Shown: positions 52,972-63,470, counted from the first letter of the stretch. The stretch: DNA of 64,000 nucleotides from Sphingobacterium puteale (GCF_003627955.1 NZ_RBWS01000023.1:62001-126000); one strand, 5' to 3'. Notes: generated from the sequence alone by a model not told the origin. Program-made: numbers and translations.

Positions 52972-54654
52972 TTAAACCTGATTTATAAAAACTCTATTAG
53001 CTGCGCGCCATGGAATCAACGCACTGATAAGTATTACTGTTGCAATTCCGCCTACTAATGGAGAACGGTCTGCAAAGAAAAAACACAATACATAAAGCAG
53101 CAACGCAATAAAGGTGAGCGAAAATGCAATCATCTTCAATCCAAATTTATTCTGGCTTTTCAATGCTATTTCCTCTTCGTTATCAATCCGCTGTACACTT
53201 TCCTTACGCGCGGCTTTAATGTTTTTGAGCGCAATATATTCTGAACTTATCTTTCCACGTGATTTCGCATATAGTTCAACACAGGCCAACAAAACGAAGG
53301 GCAGCATAACACCAAGCAGCATCTCATTGGCTCGGCTAAGTTTATAGTCTATCAACCAAGGAAAAATAATTTTAAACAGCAGATTGACACCTAGACTAAC
53401 AGCAGTTATATACAGGGTTGCCTTTCCTGTCAATCGCTTTGAAAACAATGCCCATATCGGTGGCGCCAATAATGGTCCACCAGTAATGGCGCCTATGCTC
53501 AAAGTAAACTCTACTATCCCTCCGATCAGTGGCACAATCAGCGCTACAATAATCATAAAAAATCCAAAAAACCAAGATGATGCACGAGCGATAAACATCA
53601 GTTTTTTTTCCGTTGCTTGCGGGTTTAATGTCCCCTTATAAATATCGTTCGTAAAAACAGCTGACACGACATTCAAGGCTGTATTTGCAGATGCCGATGT
53701 AGAGAAATACATCCCCGTAAGCATCAATCCAAGTAATCCCGCAGGCAGCACTTGCTTACAAACCATAATGTAGGCCGTCTCGGTAGCTAATCCGGTCAAA
53801 TCCGGATTGATCGCCTTGTAAACCATGGGCGGAATCATCCACAAAATCGGGCTAGCGATGTATAAGGCAGCAAATAAATAAGCAACTTTGGATGCTGACC
53901 GGGGTGTATCAACACTTGTATAGCGCTGTACAAACGTCCAATTACCTCCAATATAAAAAATATGATATAAAGCAAAAGCGACAATAAAACCCCATGTATA
54001 TTCACCATTGACAACATTGAAAAAATCATCAGGCGCTTTATCCAAGAAGGACTGCACACCACCAACTTCTTCAAAAACCAATGGAATGACAATCACGATC
54101 GCTGCGGTCAGGACGACAAATTGTAGGATATCTGTCACCATGACCGCCCACAACCCGCCGATGGCCGTATAAGCAATCATTAAGATTCCCAAAACGATGG
54201 TAACTGGTATCAAAGGATAGTCCAGCGATTCGGAAACAAGTTTGGCCACCGAATACAAAACCGACCCTTTGAGAAATACCGACACGATCATAAAGACGTA
54301 GATGTAACACTTCTGAACTGCGCTCCCCAGACGCTCCTTAATAAACTCGGCAGCAGTAAGATTTCCTGTAGCCTTCCATTTAGGAGCTAGATAAAGTCCT
54401 GTTATCAGTCCACCTATACACATGGTCCACTGAATGGTAATCGCTACCCAGCCATGACTATACGCTATTGAACCCCAAGCGACAAAGGTACCTGCTGAAA
54501 AAAAACTCATAAATAGGGACATTCCCCCTATAAACCAGGGCACGGATTCACCACCAGCAAAAAAGGACTTCAGGTTTCTTCCGGTTCGTGAGAAGCTTAT
54601 CCCTACAAGCATTATGAATACCGAAAAAACGATTATAACTACTGTATCTATCAT
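52972..54654 (-). CDS. sodium:solute symporter (SSS family)
   Basis: A 560-residue inner-membrane protein with about 13-14 transmembrane helices. The first-helix GKNLKSFFAGGESVPWFIGGMSLFMSFFSAGTFVAWG pattern and YTAIGGLWAVMVTDILQFVV are SSS hallmarks. A C-terminal extension with two extra helices follows a charged cytoplasmic loop (NIKAARKESVQRIDNEEE). It probably imports a mono- or disaccharide, or an acidic sugar, released by the cluster. It starts 43 bases after the FAD gene. Confidence 0.9.
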   Translation of the reverse strand: MIDTVVIIVFSVFIMLVGISFSRTGRNLKSFFAGGESVPWFIGGMSLFMSFFSAGTFVAWGSIAYSHGWVAITIQWTMCIGGLITGLYLAPKWKATGNLTAAEFIKERLGSAVQKCYIYVFMIVSVFLKGSVLYSVAKLVSESLDYPLIPVTIVLGILMIAYTAIGGLWAVMVTDILQFVVLTAAIVIVIPLVFEEVGGVQSFLDKAPDDFFNVVNGEYTWGFIVAFALYHIFYIGGNWTFVQRYTSVDTPRSASKVAYLFAALYIASPILWMIPPMVYKAINPDLTGLATETAYIMVCKQVLPAGLLGLMLTGMYFSTSASANTALNVVSAVFTNDIYKGTLNPQATEKKLMFIARASSWFFGFFMIIVALIVPLIGGIVEFTLSIGAITGGPLLAPPIWALFSKRLTGKATLYITAVSLGVNLLFKIIFPWLIDYKLSRANEMLLGVMLPFVLLACVELYAKSRGKISSEYIALKNIKAARKESVQRIDNEEEIALKSQNKFGLKMIAFSLTFIALLLYVLCFFFADRSPLVGGIATVILISALIPWRAANRVFINQV

Positions 54655-54697
54655 CTTGTATCAACTATTAAATTACTGAATATTATCATTTTAAAGA

Positions 54698-56980
54698 CTA
54701 TGCATAACACCTAACAGCAAAGATGGCTGCTGGCACTTCCGCAGAAGGGTGTTCAAGAGATATAATCAGCTGATCTGTAACACAGGATTCCGGAAGTTCT
54801 ATCACATTTCTGGTCTGAAAATTTCCCTGCTGCGTATAAATAATCTTTCCATTTCCATCTTCAATAGTATAATTCCGCACACAGAATGGCATAACGGTCT
54901 CGGGATGGGTCATTAACACAGACTCCATCGCATGATCCAAATCGGTATCAAAATTAATTTCGATCCTTCTTATGTGCTGCTTCTTCTTCCATTTTATCGA
55001 AATTATCGGCTGCTGATCGTCAGTTGCAGCGACCCAGGCATTCGGACGAACTGTAGGCCGGTCTATGCCATTACGTACATTTTCGACTCCAAAAACCGAT
55101 AGGCCCGCTGTTAGCTGAATGGCGAGGTTATGTCCATCGGGGCGACGTTGTGGCGTCCAAAATTCAAATGAATCTACTCCAGATCCCGGCAGCGCTACCT
55201 GTTTCCCATTATTTGAAACAGCTTTGTTCACACCGTTAAAAACGGATAGTAATCCGGATATCCGTTGATGGGTATAGGCCAATCGCACATGCTCGTTTTG
55301 AAGAAATGTGAGGAAAATATACTGATCCTCATTTAGCTCCAATTCAAAATCCAGTGTTACTGTCTGAAAGCCGGGTTTTACACGAATTTGCATTTTCGCC
55401 AACTCCCGGTCTGGCGTGAAACCACCTTTTCTTTCGCTGCCCCTAAGCTCCACGTTCAACACTGTTGTCTGCGTGGCTTCAATATCCAAAAAAAAGATGG
55501 GCAGGGTACCAACAGTGACAGGAATAAGTTGTGCCGCAGCTATAGTCAGGGGTTTCCACAGCATATGCTCTTTCGAGAATCCCTTAAAGTCCAGGTTGCT
55601 CGAAGAGGTCAGTTCGGCCTGCTGTACAAGATCGCTGCTATCGGATAAATGAAAACCGGGAATATATTGGCCGGATCGTTGCAGTTCTTTCTGTAACTCC
55701 TTCATGTAACCTGTCTGACCGATCTCTCTTGGTAAAAGCTGCTGCTGAACGCATAGTTTTGCGGCCATCGCCACAGCTTGTGCAACATATGCACATGTCG
55801 CCATTACCCGAGTCGCTCCAAATGCGACATGGGATACACTGATCAAACGACCCGCCAAAAAGAGGTTTTCAATATTACGGCTATATAAACAACGATAAGG
55901 AATATGGAAAATGCCTTTACTATGCCATTGGTTACAGGGCTGACGGTCGCTAAAGACGCCATCCGCAGGATGAAGATCGATGGACCAGCCACCATAGGCT
56001 ATGGCATCCGGATGTTGGCGCTGTTCGACGATGTCTTTTTGTGTCAGGATATAATCGCCTTCAAACCGGCGGCTTTCCCGCTTCCCGGGAACCATTCCAA
56101 CCCACTCCAATGTCAGGGTGTCGGCTTCGGGAAATTGGCCTGAATTTTTAATATAATCCCACACGCCATAGATGATTTTCCATAGTTCCCATTTGATCTC
56201 TTCGGTATCGTGCACGGTATCCAGACGCCCGCCGTATTCCACCCACCACAGCTTGCATCCATGTTCTTTGGCATTGAAGTTTTTGAATCTCGGTATTTCT
56301 TTGGTGACATCCATGGCAAAAGCCGGGGCAGTATAAGATACCGTCTTTCCGACATCTTTGGTATAGAAATACAACGTGTGCCCCAAAAGCTCTCCATAGG
56401 AGGTGTCGGGCGCCATGGCTTCGTCAAATTCTTCCCGGGTTTCAGCGCCCATACGGAAAGCCGCCCCAGATAAAAAACCGACTATCCCGTCTCCGGACGC
56501 ATCACAAAATAAGGATGACATTAGCTCATATTGTGTCGAGTTCTGACTGCAAAAAGCGCTCAACGATTTTATACGATCGCCAGCTGCCTTATGGACTTCG
56601 TAGACACTGGTATTGAGCAACAATCGAATGTTGTCCTCTTGCTTTACTTTGTCAAGTAAAATCATGTCCAATATAACAGCATTGCCCTCCGGGTTGCGGT
56701 ACACATTTTCAACCAATATCTCGTCAATAACACCACCTTCTCTACTCCAGCGATTGTTGTTGCCCATATGGGAAGTAGCACCCAATATCCACAACCTCAC
56801 CTCACTGGAGGCATTTCCCCCGAGTACAGACCGATCCTGTACCAAGGTGACACGCAAACCTTGCCTGGCTGCCGTAATCGCAGTACACACGCCAGACATC
56901 CCACCGCCAACAACTACGAGATCTGCGGCAATAACTTCTTTCTTCAATGTCCTGGAGGCTCCTCCCTTACTATAAATCAT
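54698..56980 (-). CDS. FAD-dependent oxidoreductase with C-terminal beta-sandwich
   Basis: A 760-residue protein. The N-terminal dinucleotide fold has VVVGGGMSGVCTAITAARQG at about 23-42 and the FAD-dependent PF12831 blocks GGNASSEVRLWILGA, CDASGDGIVGFLSGA, NLFLAGRLISVSHVAFGATRVM. The last 250 residues are a separate beta-rich module resembling a carbohydrate-binding or F5/8-type sandwich. No signal peptide, so cytoplasmic. In glycan clusters such enzymes are suspected to oxidise sugars, but no substrate is established for the family. It starts 66 bases after the small SGNH gene. Confidence 0.85.
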   Translation of the reverse strand: MIYSKGGASRTLKKEVIAADLVVVGGGMSGVCTAITAARQGLRVTLVQDRSVLGGNASSEVRLWILGATSHMGNNNRWSREGGVIDEILVENVYRNPEGNAVILDMILLDKVKQEDNIRLLLNTSVYEVHKAAGDRIKSLSAFCSQNSTQYELMSSLFCDASGDGIVGFLSGAAFRMGAETREEFDEAMAPDTSYGELLGHTLYFYTKDVGKTVSYTAPAFAMDVTKEIPRFKNFNAKEHGCKLWWVEYGGRLDTVHDTEEIKWELWKIIYGVWDYIKNSGQFPEADTLTLEWVGMVPGKRESRRFEGDYILTQKDIVEQRQHPDAIAYGGWSIDLHPADGVFSDRQPCNQWHSKGIFHIPYRCLYSRNIENLFLAGRLISVSHVAFGATRVMATCAYVAQAVAMAAKLCVQQQLLPREIGQTGYMKELQKELQRSGQYIPGFHLSDSSDLVQQAELTSSSNLDFKGFSKEHMLWKPLTIAAAQLIPVTVGTLPIFFLDIEATQTTVLNVELRGSERKGGFTPDRELAKMQIRVKPGFQTVTLDFELELNEDQYIFLTFLQNEHVRLAYTHQRISGLLSVFNGVNKAVSNNGKQVALPGSGVDSFEFWTPQRRPDGHNLAIQLTAGLSVFGVENVRNGIDRPTVRPNAWVAATDDQQPIISIKWKKKQHIRRIEINFDTDLDHAMESVLMTHPETVMPFCVRNYTIEDGNGKIIYTQQGNFQTRNVIELPESCVTDQLIISLEHPSAEVPAAIFAVRCYA

Positions 56981-57046
56981 ATATTCTTTCTTTTTTATCC
57001 TTTTTGTAATTCAATTTTATATTTAATTATTCCTGGGTTCATCCAC

Positions 57047-57724
57047 CTATTTTATAAATTTGGATATCACATCTTTCCAGATATGGTATCCCTCGGCAGT
57101 TAGGTGCAGCCCATCCGGGCGATAATATGCTGGTATTAAATTACCATTGGCATCCAGCATCTGGGCATAAACATCGGCATATCCGGTATTGGACTGCTGT
57201 TCCATAAATTGTTTAATTCTAGCATTAACCTCTTCGATCTGTATTTTATCTTTCAATCGGCGCGGTGAGGGCTTGATGGATATATAGATTATTTCAGCAT
57301 GCGGTTTCGACTTTCTTATTTCACCAAATAAGGCAGTGAACTGTTCAACAATGCTGTCTGTTGACCAACGAAGTCCAATATCATTGTCGCCTTCATAAAT
57401 AAAAATTTGCTTTGCATCGTATGGTGTAATCAACCGTTCTCTATAGGTATAAAGATCCACAGTCTTGGTTCCGGATACCCCTCTATTCAGTACAGTCTGC
57501 CCTGGGAAATCATCCTTTAACGTTTTCCAATTTTCGATGGTCGAACTACCAACAAAAAGAATGACCTTTTTGGGCGGTGGATTTTGCGCATCCAGACGCT
57601 CATAACGTTGTATCTTTTGCTCCCATTTCTGCCGTTGCGTTAATACAGATTGGGCATAAGTGTATGTCATGCTCAAGCAGAGTAATAGGCAGTTTAGTCG
57701 CTTTAATAGCTGAATTATTTTCAT
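57047..57724 (-). CDS. secreted SGNH/GDSL hydrolase (short form)
   Basis: A 225-residue esterase-like protein with a signal peptide (TYAQ, about residue 25). Block I VGSSTIENW has the nucleophile Ser61, block II has Gly in NRGVSG, block III GDND gives Asn114, and the C-terminal DGLH (204-207) gives the Asp-His pair. Platelet-activating-factor acetylhydrolase-like members remove acetyl groups from polysaccharides. It is part of the minus-strand cluster, 171 bases after the longer SGNH gene, so a separate promoter cannot be excluded. Confidence 0.87.
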   Translation of the reverse strand: MKIIQLLKRLNCLLLCLSMTYTYAQSVLTQRQKWEQKIQRYERLDAQNPPPKKVILFVGSSTIENWKTLKDDFPGQTVLNRGVSGTKTVDLYTYRERLITPYDAKQIFIYEGDNDIGLRWSTDSIVEQFTALFGEIRKSKPHAEIIYISIKPSPRRLKDKIQIEEVNARIKQFMEQQSNTGYADVYAQMLDANGNLIPAYYRPDGLHLTAEGYHIWKDVISKFIK

Positions 57725-57895
57725 CCGTATAAATTATTTGTTCATCAATTATTCTTTAACCAAGGCACTATTCATAAGTATTTATCTGCAATGATATTCA
57801 TGAGTTCGTTTTACTCATTAAACTGGTTTTTAAGGTGTTCGTAAGTTCAATTGTTCCGTACACTCGGTTTATGCTGCCTTCAAATCATGATGATT

Positions 57896-59332
57896 TCATC
57901 CTTTTTCTTTTCCAGTAGTCTTTAAAATTGGTTTGCCACGTAACAGAATCCGCCCTAAATAAATCTTGGATGAATCATATTTCGCAGGATGCCGGTCAAT
58001 ATCTTCTTGTTGGGACGGACCTAATATCATCTTTTTATCTGCTCTCAATGGCGATATACGAAAACTGACTTCATGCGTTCCTTTGGGCACCTTGATCACA
58101 TCATATTGACCCCGATATCGGTTATTACAGTATGCGTTAAATCGATTCAACTGGATATTGCCGTGATTCTCTGCCACCATTTGATAAGGTTGAAATCTTC
58201 CTGACTGCGATTTATGGAGCCCTATCTGATGACCATCTACCCATACTTCAAGCTGCCCCACCTCGGGCCCACCGATGTCAAACAGGCCAAATAGATCACC
58301 TTCAAAAGTGAATGAAAAGCGCGCGCCTTTTTCTTCAGCGACCATCAAGGTATCAAACCATCCATTGAACGCCTTTAATTTAGATCCTTCTGTAGGAAAC
58401 GCGGCCCATTTAACATCAAAATCAGCAAGATCACTGGGGATGTACATCCCTGCTACATCCCATTCGGCAGATATCAGCGGCTGAGGCAATGAATGTATTT
58501 CCATTTGTGAAGGCCCTCTCATCTTCTCAATTCCACGGGCAATGGCTGCAGCGTAAAGATTACCACCAGCTTTCAGTGGGTGTATTCCGTCCGTAGAAAA
58601 TAAAATACGACCTCCTGCAGAATCTACATCTCCCTTCCACAACAACTTGTCCTGAGATTCCAAGCGCGCAATCTCCATTCCCAAATGTATTGTAGGAATA
58701 CCGTAATGATCGGCCAATGCTTCCAAAGCTTCAATATGTGGCGGTATCTTTCTATTATTATATACCTTGGTCTCTGTGGCCAATATGGCATAAATTAAAC
58801 AGATATCGGTATGCTGATCATGTTGGATAATCTGCCTGACCATACCTTCCATGCCTGCAGCATAGGCGCCATTGACTGCAAAATCGATGATAACCAGATC
58901 GGGATTGTGCGATAGTACCTGTTCCCTGATTCTAAAGGATCCCAAGTCCGTGCCTGTTCCGGAAACGCCAGCATTGACCCACTTAAATCTGGTGGATGGG
59001 TAGCGTGCCTGTAAGTAAGCTGAAATCTGCATCCGGTAACAATAATTGGCTTGTGTCAGGCTTCCACCGATGAATGCTACTGATACATCCTGGCCCTTGC
59101 TGACCTTGGCAAAAAAATTAGGCATACCACCACGCACTACACACTCATCATCACGCTTAAAATCACCAGGCACAATAAGTTCTTCTTTCGCCGTATCCAC
59201 AGAAAATAACAATTGCGAAGCGGCACCTTGCGAAGCGGCAATCTTGTTGAGCTCCACACTATTCTGCGCCCACAGACCGGTCATTATTAAAAAAAACAAC
59301 AGGAAACTTATAACTGATTGATATGTACGCAT
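57896..59332 (-). CDS. secreted SGNH hydrolase with C-terminal beta-sandwich
   Basis: A 478-residue protein with a signal peptide ending in LWAQ (about residue 23). The SGNH domain (about 60-265) has FIGGSLTQANYC (Ser91 in GGSL rather than GDSL), NAGVSGTGTD, FAVNG, and the Asp-His pair in STDGIHPLKAGG near 247-250. A C-terminal domain of about 180 residues (WDVAGMYIPSDLADFD, FEGDLFGLFDIGGPEVGQLEVWVDGHQIG) has beta-sandwich character. It probably deacylates glycans in the periplasm. It starts 35 bases after the GH28-like gene. Confidence 0.86.
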   Translation of the reverse strand: MRTYQSVISFLLFFLIMTGLWAQNSVELNKIAASQGAASQLLFSVDTAKEELIVPGDFKRDDECVVRGGMPNFFAKVSKGQDVSVAFIGGSLTQANYCYRMQISAYLQARYPSTRFKWVNAGVSGTGTDLGSFRIREQVLSHNPDLVIIDFAVNGAYAAGMEGMVRQIIQHDQHTDICLIYAILATETKVYNNRKIPPHIEALEALADHYGIPTIHLGMEIARLESQDKLLWKGDVDSAGGRILFSTDGIHPLKAGGNLYAAAIARGIEKMRGPSQMEIHSLPQPLISAEWDVAGMYIPSDLADFDVKWAAFPTEGSKLKAFNGWFDTLMVAEEKGARFSFTFEGDLFGLFDIGGPEVGQLEVWVDGHQIGLHKSQSGRFQPYQMVAENHGNIQLNRFNAYCNNRYRGQYDVIKVPKGTHEVSFRISPLRADKKMILGPSQQEDIDRHPAKYDSSKIYLGRILLRGKPILKTTGKEKG

Positions 59333-59367
59333 CTCGTTGATTTAAGTGATCATAAACTAGTTGAACA

Positions 59368-60801
59368 TCAATTCACGACGGTGATATTCGAGGTAAAGGG
59401 ATTTGCTACGATATCAGACTGCAACATATCCCTACCCCCGACTTTTACGTTTTTGAAGGTCACATCCTTAATCATGTGATCGGCGTCATAGCCCTCGAAA
59501 ATTGCCGACGTCGCACTGCTGACGCAATCAATAAATCGAATATCAGAAATAGTCCCGGGCCTATACACCGGATTTGAGTTTGCATTTTGCTTAATATACA
59601 TCAGTACAAATCGGGTATTTCCAGAGGTCTCATCACGGATGCCCTCAAACGTGATATTCTTAACATCCGCCCAGTCAGAATGTGGGATCGCTACCGAATG
59701 ACCACCCCAGGTCATTTTGGCGATATCAATATCTTTAAAGGTGAGCTGTTCGACACTACTGGTTTCTAAGGAAGATCCTATGCGGATACCTACGCCTACC
59801 TGGTTTTTCCAGATCATGCAGTCGTGGGCACTACAATTTAAAAGCGGTGTTTCGCCATCTGCAGCTGCATTTGTTGCATGCCAACCAAAACCATCATCTC
59901 CTGATCCGATAAAACAATGGGAGAAATGCACACCTTGACATCCTGAGCCCAAATCCAAACCATCATTGTTCTGCCCAAAGCTCAACAGGTTGAGATGGGA
60001 TACATCCACATTCGACGAATTGACCATATCTACTTGCCAGCCTAAGGCCGCATGGCGGACGCCAAATCCCCGAAGTTCCACATTCTGACTACGGTAGACC
60101 TTAACGAAATTTCCTGCTACAGGAGCGGTACGATCATCAATATAGCCCCGACCGATCAATTTGACATTAGATACGTTTTCTATCAATACTTTTCCCCTGA
60201 GAATCGCCCCTTCTTCTAAATAATAGGTTTTATTGGATTCAAGTTTAAAAACACCATTGACACCATGATGGATTCCCTTGGCAAAAACAACTGCTCCCTG
60301 TTTATAGGCGCTGTAATCCGGAGATCCAAACAAAAGTAAGGGCGCACGACCAGGGATAGCCAATGCATAATTGTAGTACTCAGGGATGGTAAACGTCAAT
60401 TCATTTCCGTTCTTGGTAACCGGTATATTCAACCTTTTGGGCGACAGCGTAAAATTTGAGAAAGAACTGCTACAAATAATCTTGACCTGACTACCTGGAA
60501 CATACGTAAATAAAGCGGTATGTACATCGGTCTGCCCTCCATTCTCCACCAGATCATAACAGGTTTCTTGCCATACGTCCAGGGTATCGTCGTTGACGAT
60601 CACCTGATAAGCCAGGCTTTTCACCATGGGTGAATCTAACTGTCCGGTAGTAGAGGCCATTCGTGCAAGTTTATTTTCTACTTGCGTTTCATTTGCCTGT
60701 AAACTCTTTTCGACTCCAGTACAACTTAAGACCGTAAACATCATTCCAAAGAATATGGGTATAATCCAGTATTTTTTTTTCTGCTTAATGTTGCTATTCA
60801 T
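59368..60801 (-). CDS. GH28-like right-handed beta-helix lipoprotein
   Basis: The 477-residue product has a long basic N-terminus and a lipobox with Cys27 (VLSC), so it is lipid-anchored. After about 170 residues of N-terminal beta region, a parallel beta-helix carries the polygalacturonase-like residues: NNDG at 278-281, the catalytic aspartate pair GDDG at 301-304, and RIG at 340-342 in place of RIK. The GHG of true GH28 enzymes is missing: GVG is found at 336-338. It resembles glycoside hydrolase 28/49-type or lyase-fold proteins; substrate uncertain, pectic or other uronic-acid glycans possible. 20 bases separate it from the preceding gene. Confidence 0.78.
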   Translation of the reverse strand: MNSNIKQKKKYWIIPIFFGMMFTVLSCTGVEKSLQANETQVENKLARMASTTGQLDSPMVKSLAYQVIVNDDTLDVWQETCYDLVENGGQTDVHTALFTYVPGSQVKIICSSSFSNFTLSPKRLNIPVTKNGNELTFTIPEYYNYALAIPGRAPLLLFGSPDYSAYKQGAVVFAKGIHHGVNGVFKLESNKTYYLEEGAILRGKVLIENVSNVKLIGRGYIDDRTAPVAGNFVKVYRSQNVELRGFGVRHAALGWQVDMVNSSNVDVSHLNLLSFGQNNDGLDLGSGCQGVHFSHCFIGSGDDGFGWHATNAAADGETPLLNCSAHDCMIWKNQVGVGIRIGSSLETSSVEQLTFKDIDIAKMTWGGHSVAIPHSDWADVKNITFEGIRDETSGNTRFVLMYIKQNANSNPVYRPGTISDIRFIDCVSSATSAIFEGYDADHMIKDVTFKNVKVGGRDMLQSDIVANPFTSNITVVN

Positions 60802-60821
60802 GTTATTGGTTGTTTAAATGG

Positions 60822-63470
60822 TTATTGATAACTGATTTTTATTATTCTTAGTCCTGTTGCCGGCAGGGAAATTTTCCAATCTGAGGATGCTGCCATCCGT
60901 ATCTCATCCGTCCCGTCGGCATTGAGAAGACAAGCTCCCCGCTGTTCTGATCCAAATAGACGCTGGGATTGGTCTTTATCCAACTTGAGTTGAATCTCCT
61001 GCTGATCGACACTATTGTTCAGCAAAACAATATAGAGCTCCTTAGTATCACTGTTCGTTGCCAGGATATAATCTATCTTTGCATTATCGAGGCTGATAAG
61101 TCCCTTTTTCATTTTCAGATCGACTGACCTGCCAAATATTCTCCCTTTATCAAAGCCGTAACTGCGGTGTGGCCCAACTTTAGGTGTTATAAATCCACTC
61201 GGAAAGGAGATGTTGCCATTGGAACGAACCGCTGCTTCGGAGAGTAGATAATCGGTAATCCATCCCAATTGCCACCAGGCATGATGCGGAAATGGGCCAG
61301 CCCCTTTATTCATCGCATCCCAGTAGTAAGAAGCGACCCCAGTATTTGCGTCCACAAATGCATCCCGTCCCCAGACAGCGGCTCTTGCCATATTCAGCAA
61401 TAAGCTGTCTTTCGTCTGTCCATAAAGTCTTACAAACAGCCCCGCATGACTCGATAGCAGAATAGGGCCATGATGATTTGCAGAGCCCATAATACCGCCA
61501 TGTTCAAATCCCAGCCCCACTTGACTGATTTCCCAATCTTGACGAGCGGTCCCATTCACGCGTTTAACCTCCCGAGAGGGGATCGGATGTGTATAGATCG
61601 ATGTTGTATAGTATCTGGCGACCTGATAGGCTGTTGTCTGATAGCGTGGATCCTTAGTCAATGTATACATATCGAGGAGTGCCTGTATAGACTGTGCTGT
61701 TGCAAAATCAGGTGCAAATCGCGTATCACCACAGACACCCAGGAACCATCCTTTTTTTGCTGCATGTTCAACAAACCAGTTTGCGGCTTTGATTGCTCCT
61801 TCTCGATATTTTTCGTCCTTTAACAACTGATGTGCAACTAAGAGTCCATAAAATGTTGGTCGGAGATCGGCTACATCCTCAAACATGGGGCGGCCTGACT
61901 TGTTATCATAGGCAACTTCCCAATGTCCATCGGGATGCATTTTGGACAACAACCAATCTGCGGCTTTGCGCAACGCTTGTTTAAGATCAGACCGATCCGG
62001 CTCAAAAAGTAATATATTACCGATATCCATCAACATGTAATAGCTGGTGCCAATGGGTTCGCTATATGGCCCCCATTCTTCGGTAAACTGTTGACTGCGA
62101 TATAGGTAATACTGCCCGGCAGCTGATCCATAAAAGAACCCAGGTTTCCGCTGTTGTTGCTGCAACTTGAAGTTTAAGGCTGCGGGGAGTCGTTGCTGTT
62201 TGAGTGTGGTATCTCCAGTCAGTCTAGCCAGCATCCACATCGCACCATAATCGGAATTTTTCATGGCATCTTTCTCAGACCCATATACTCCACCCAGATA
62301 ATCCTGGGCTCCGATTACCGCATTCTTATAGTTTACTGTCCGCCACTTGGAGGTACTATCGGCAATGACATAATCATACATCGCGTAAAGACGATCCGTT
62401 AAGGAGCGTTTTGTTTCTTTCAGTTTTAAAAAATCACTGAACTTATATATACCGTTTATTATATGCCCCAGTACATTATACCAAGAAGTTTTCTGAATTG
62501 TATATCGAAAAGAAAATGTGATCTCTTGTTCTTCGTTCAAGTAAGACCCCGCCTCACCCAGTACTGGATGATAGAGTGTCGGTGTAAGCTCCTTATTTCG
62601 ATTCATCAATGACAATCCAAGTTTCCAGTCGGCATGTGTCTTTGCATCTTTTAACCAAGGATCCCTTGCGGTTCCGGGTTCAGCTACGGTCGCTAAGGTC
62701 ACTCCAGATTGTGTCGTTAACAGCGCCGCTAATGTAGAGGCTGTACGTTCACGGACGATGACTGGACGATCCGGGATACCATGTCCGTAAGCGTAGGCAT
62801 CCACAAAGTCAGGATTGAGCGCTGCTCCTTGGAATAATCCCGGAATCACCGCCCACTGAAACTGCTGGCGATCAGCAATCGCCAGTGATGGCGACGACAG
62901 GGAATAATAACCGCTTTGTTTCGCTTTTAAAGTCATCTGTACACGGATATCATGCGTATGATCTGGATCAAGGTTCCATTCTTCCGACAGGACAATTTTT
63001 TCGTTTTCGTATTGAAATCTCAACGTCGAGCGCGAAGCTGAAGCCGCTATAGTCGGTTGATAGTGCAATACTTCACCTGCAGTATTCAGGCTCACAGGTG
63101 ACAAACTTTGTGACCAGACTGGAATCACATAGCGATATTGAGAGTCAGGAAAATGAATAAGCTTCCCAGCATGATCATAAACAACTGTAGATCTGTCCAG
63201 CGGCTTATTTTTTGCGTAAAGGATCGTTCGCTGTTGTGCCGCCATCGTTAAATGCTCCTTTTTTCCCACGTCATCGTTTAAGGTAACGGATTGAAGCTGA
63301 TAGCCATTTTTACCCTCACGCCAGATCAGTTGCAGCGCACTATTTTCTAGGCATACATCAGCCCCGCTTTGTGCGAAAACACTTGCGAAGCATAAAAATG
63401 GCAGTATCATCATCATCCATACCCCAGCGCAATGACTGTATCCGCTATTTAACCGTTGCATATCGTTCAT
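60822..63470 (-). CDS. large secreted (alpha/alpha)-toroid protein, putative glycoside hydrolase or lyase
   Basis: The 882-residue product has a signal peptide (FASVFAQS, about residue 34), an N-terminal beta-sandwich (about 40-340), a helical toroid domain with repeated helix pairs (about 370-720, including PIGTSYYMLMDIG, YGLLVAHQLLKDEKYREGA, ATAQSIQALLDMYTLTKDPRY) and a C-terminal beta domain ending in GLRIIKISYQ. The domain order resembles polysaccharide lyases and six-hairpin glycosidases. Relatives are sometimes labelled glycerophosphoryl diester phosphodiesterase, but I see no such motif. Its ATG overlaps the preceding gene's TGA (ATGA), so translation is coupled. Confidence 0.75.
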   Translation of the reverse strand: MNDMQRLNSGYSHCAGVWMMMILPFLCFASVFAQSGADVCLENSALQLIWREGKNGYQLQSVTLNDDVGKKEHLTMAAQQRTILYAKNKPLDRSTVVYDHAGKLIHFPDSQYRYVIPVWSQSLSPVSLNTAGEVLHYQPTIAASASRSTLRFQYENEKIVLSEEWNLDPDHTHDIRVQMTLKAKQSGYYSLSSPSLAIADRQQFQWAVIPGLFQGAALNPDFVDAYAYGHGIPDRPVIVRERTASTLAALLTTQSGVTLATVAEPGTARDPWLKDAKTHADWKLGLSLMNRNKELTPTLYHPVLGEAGSYLNEEQEITFSFRYTIQKTSWYNVLGHIINGIYKFSDFLKLKETKRSLTDRLYAMYDYVIADSTSKWRTVNYKNAVIGAQDYLGGVYGSEKDAMKNSDYGAMWMLARLTGDTTLKQQRLPAALNFKLQQQQRKPGFFYGSAAGQYYLYRSQQFTEEWGPYSEPIGTSYYMLMDIGNILLFEPDRSDLKQALRKAADWLLSKMHPDGHWEVAYDNKSGRPMFEDVADLRPTFYGLLVAHQLLKDEKYREGAIKAANWFVEHAAKKGWFLGVCGDTRFAPDFATAQSIQALLDMYTLTKDPRYQTTAYQVARYYTTSIYTHPIPSREVKRVNGTARQDWEISQVGLGFEHGGIMGSANHHGPILLSSHAGLFVRLYGQTKDSLLLNMARAAVWGRDAFVDANTGVASYYWDAMNKGAGPFPHHAWWQLGWITDYLLSEAAVRSNGNISFPSGFITPKVGPHRSYGFDKGRIFGRSVDLKMKKGLISLDNAKIDYILATNSDTKELYIVLLNNSVDQQEIQLKLDKDQSQRLFGSEQRGACLLNADGTDEIRMAASSDWKISLPATGLRIIKISYQ

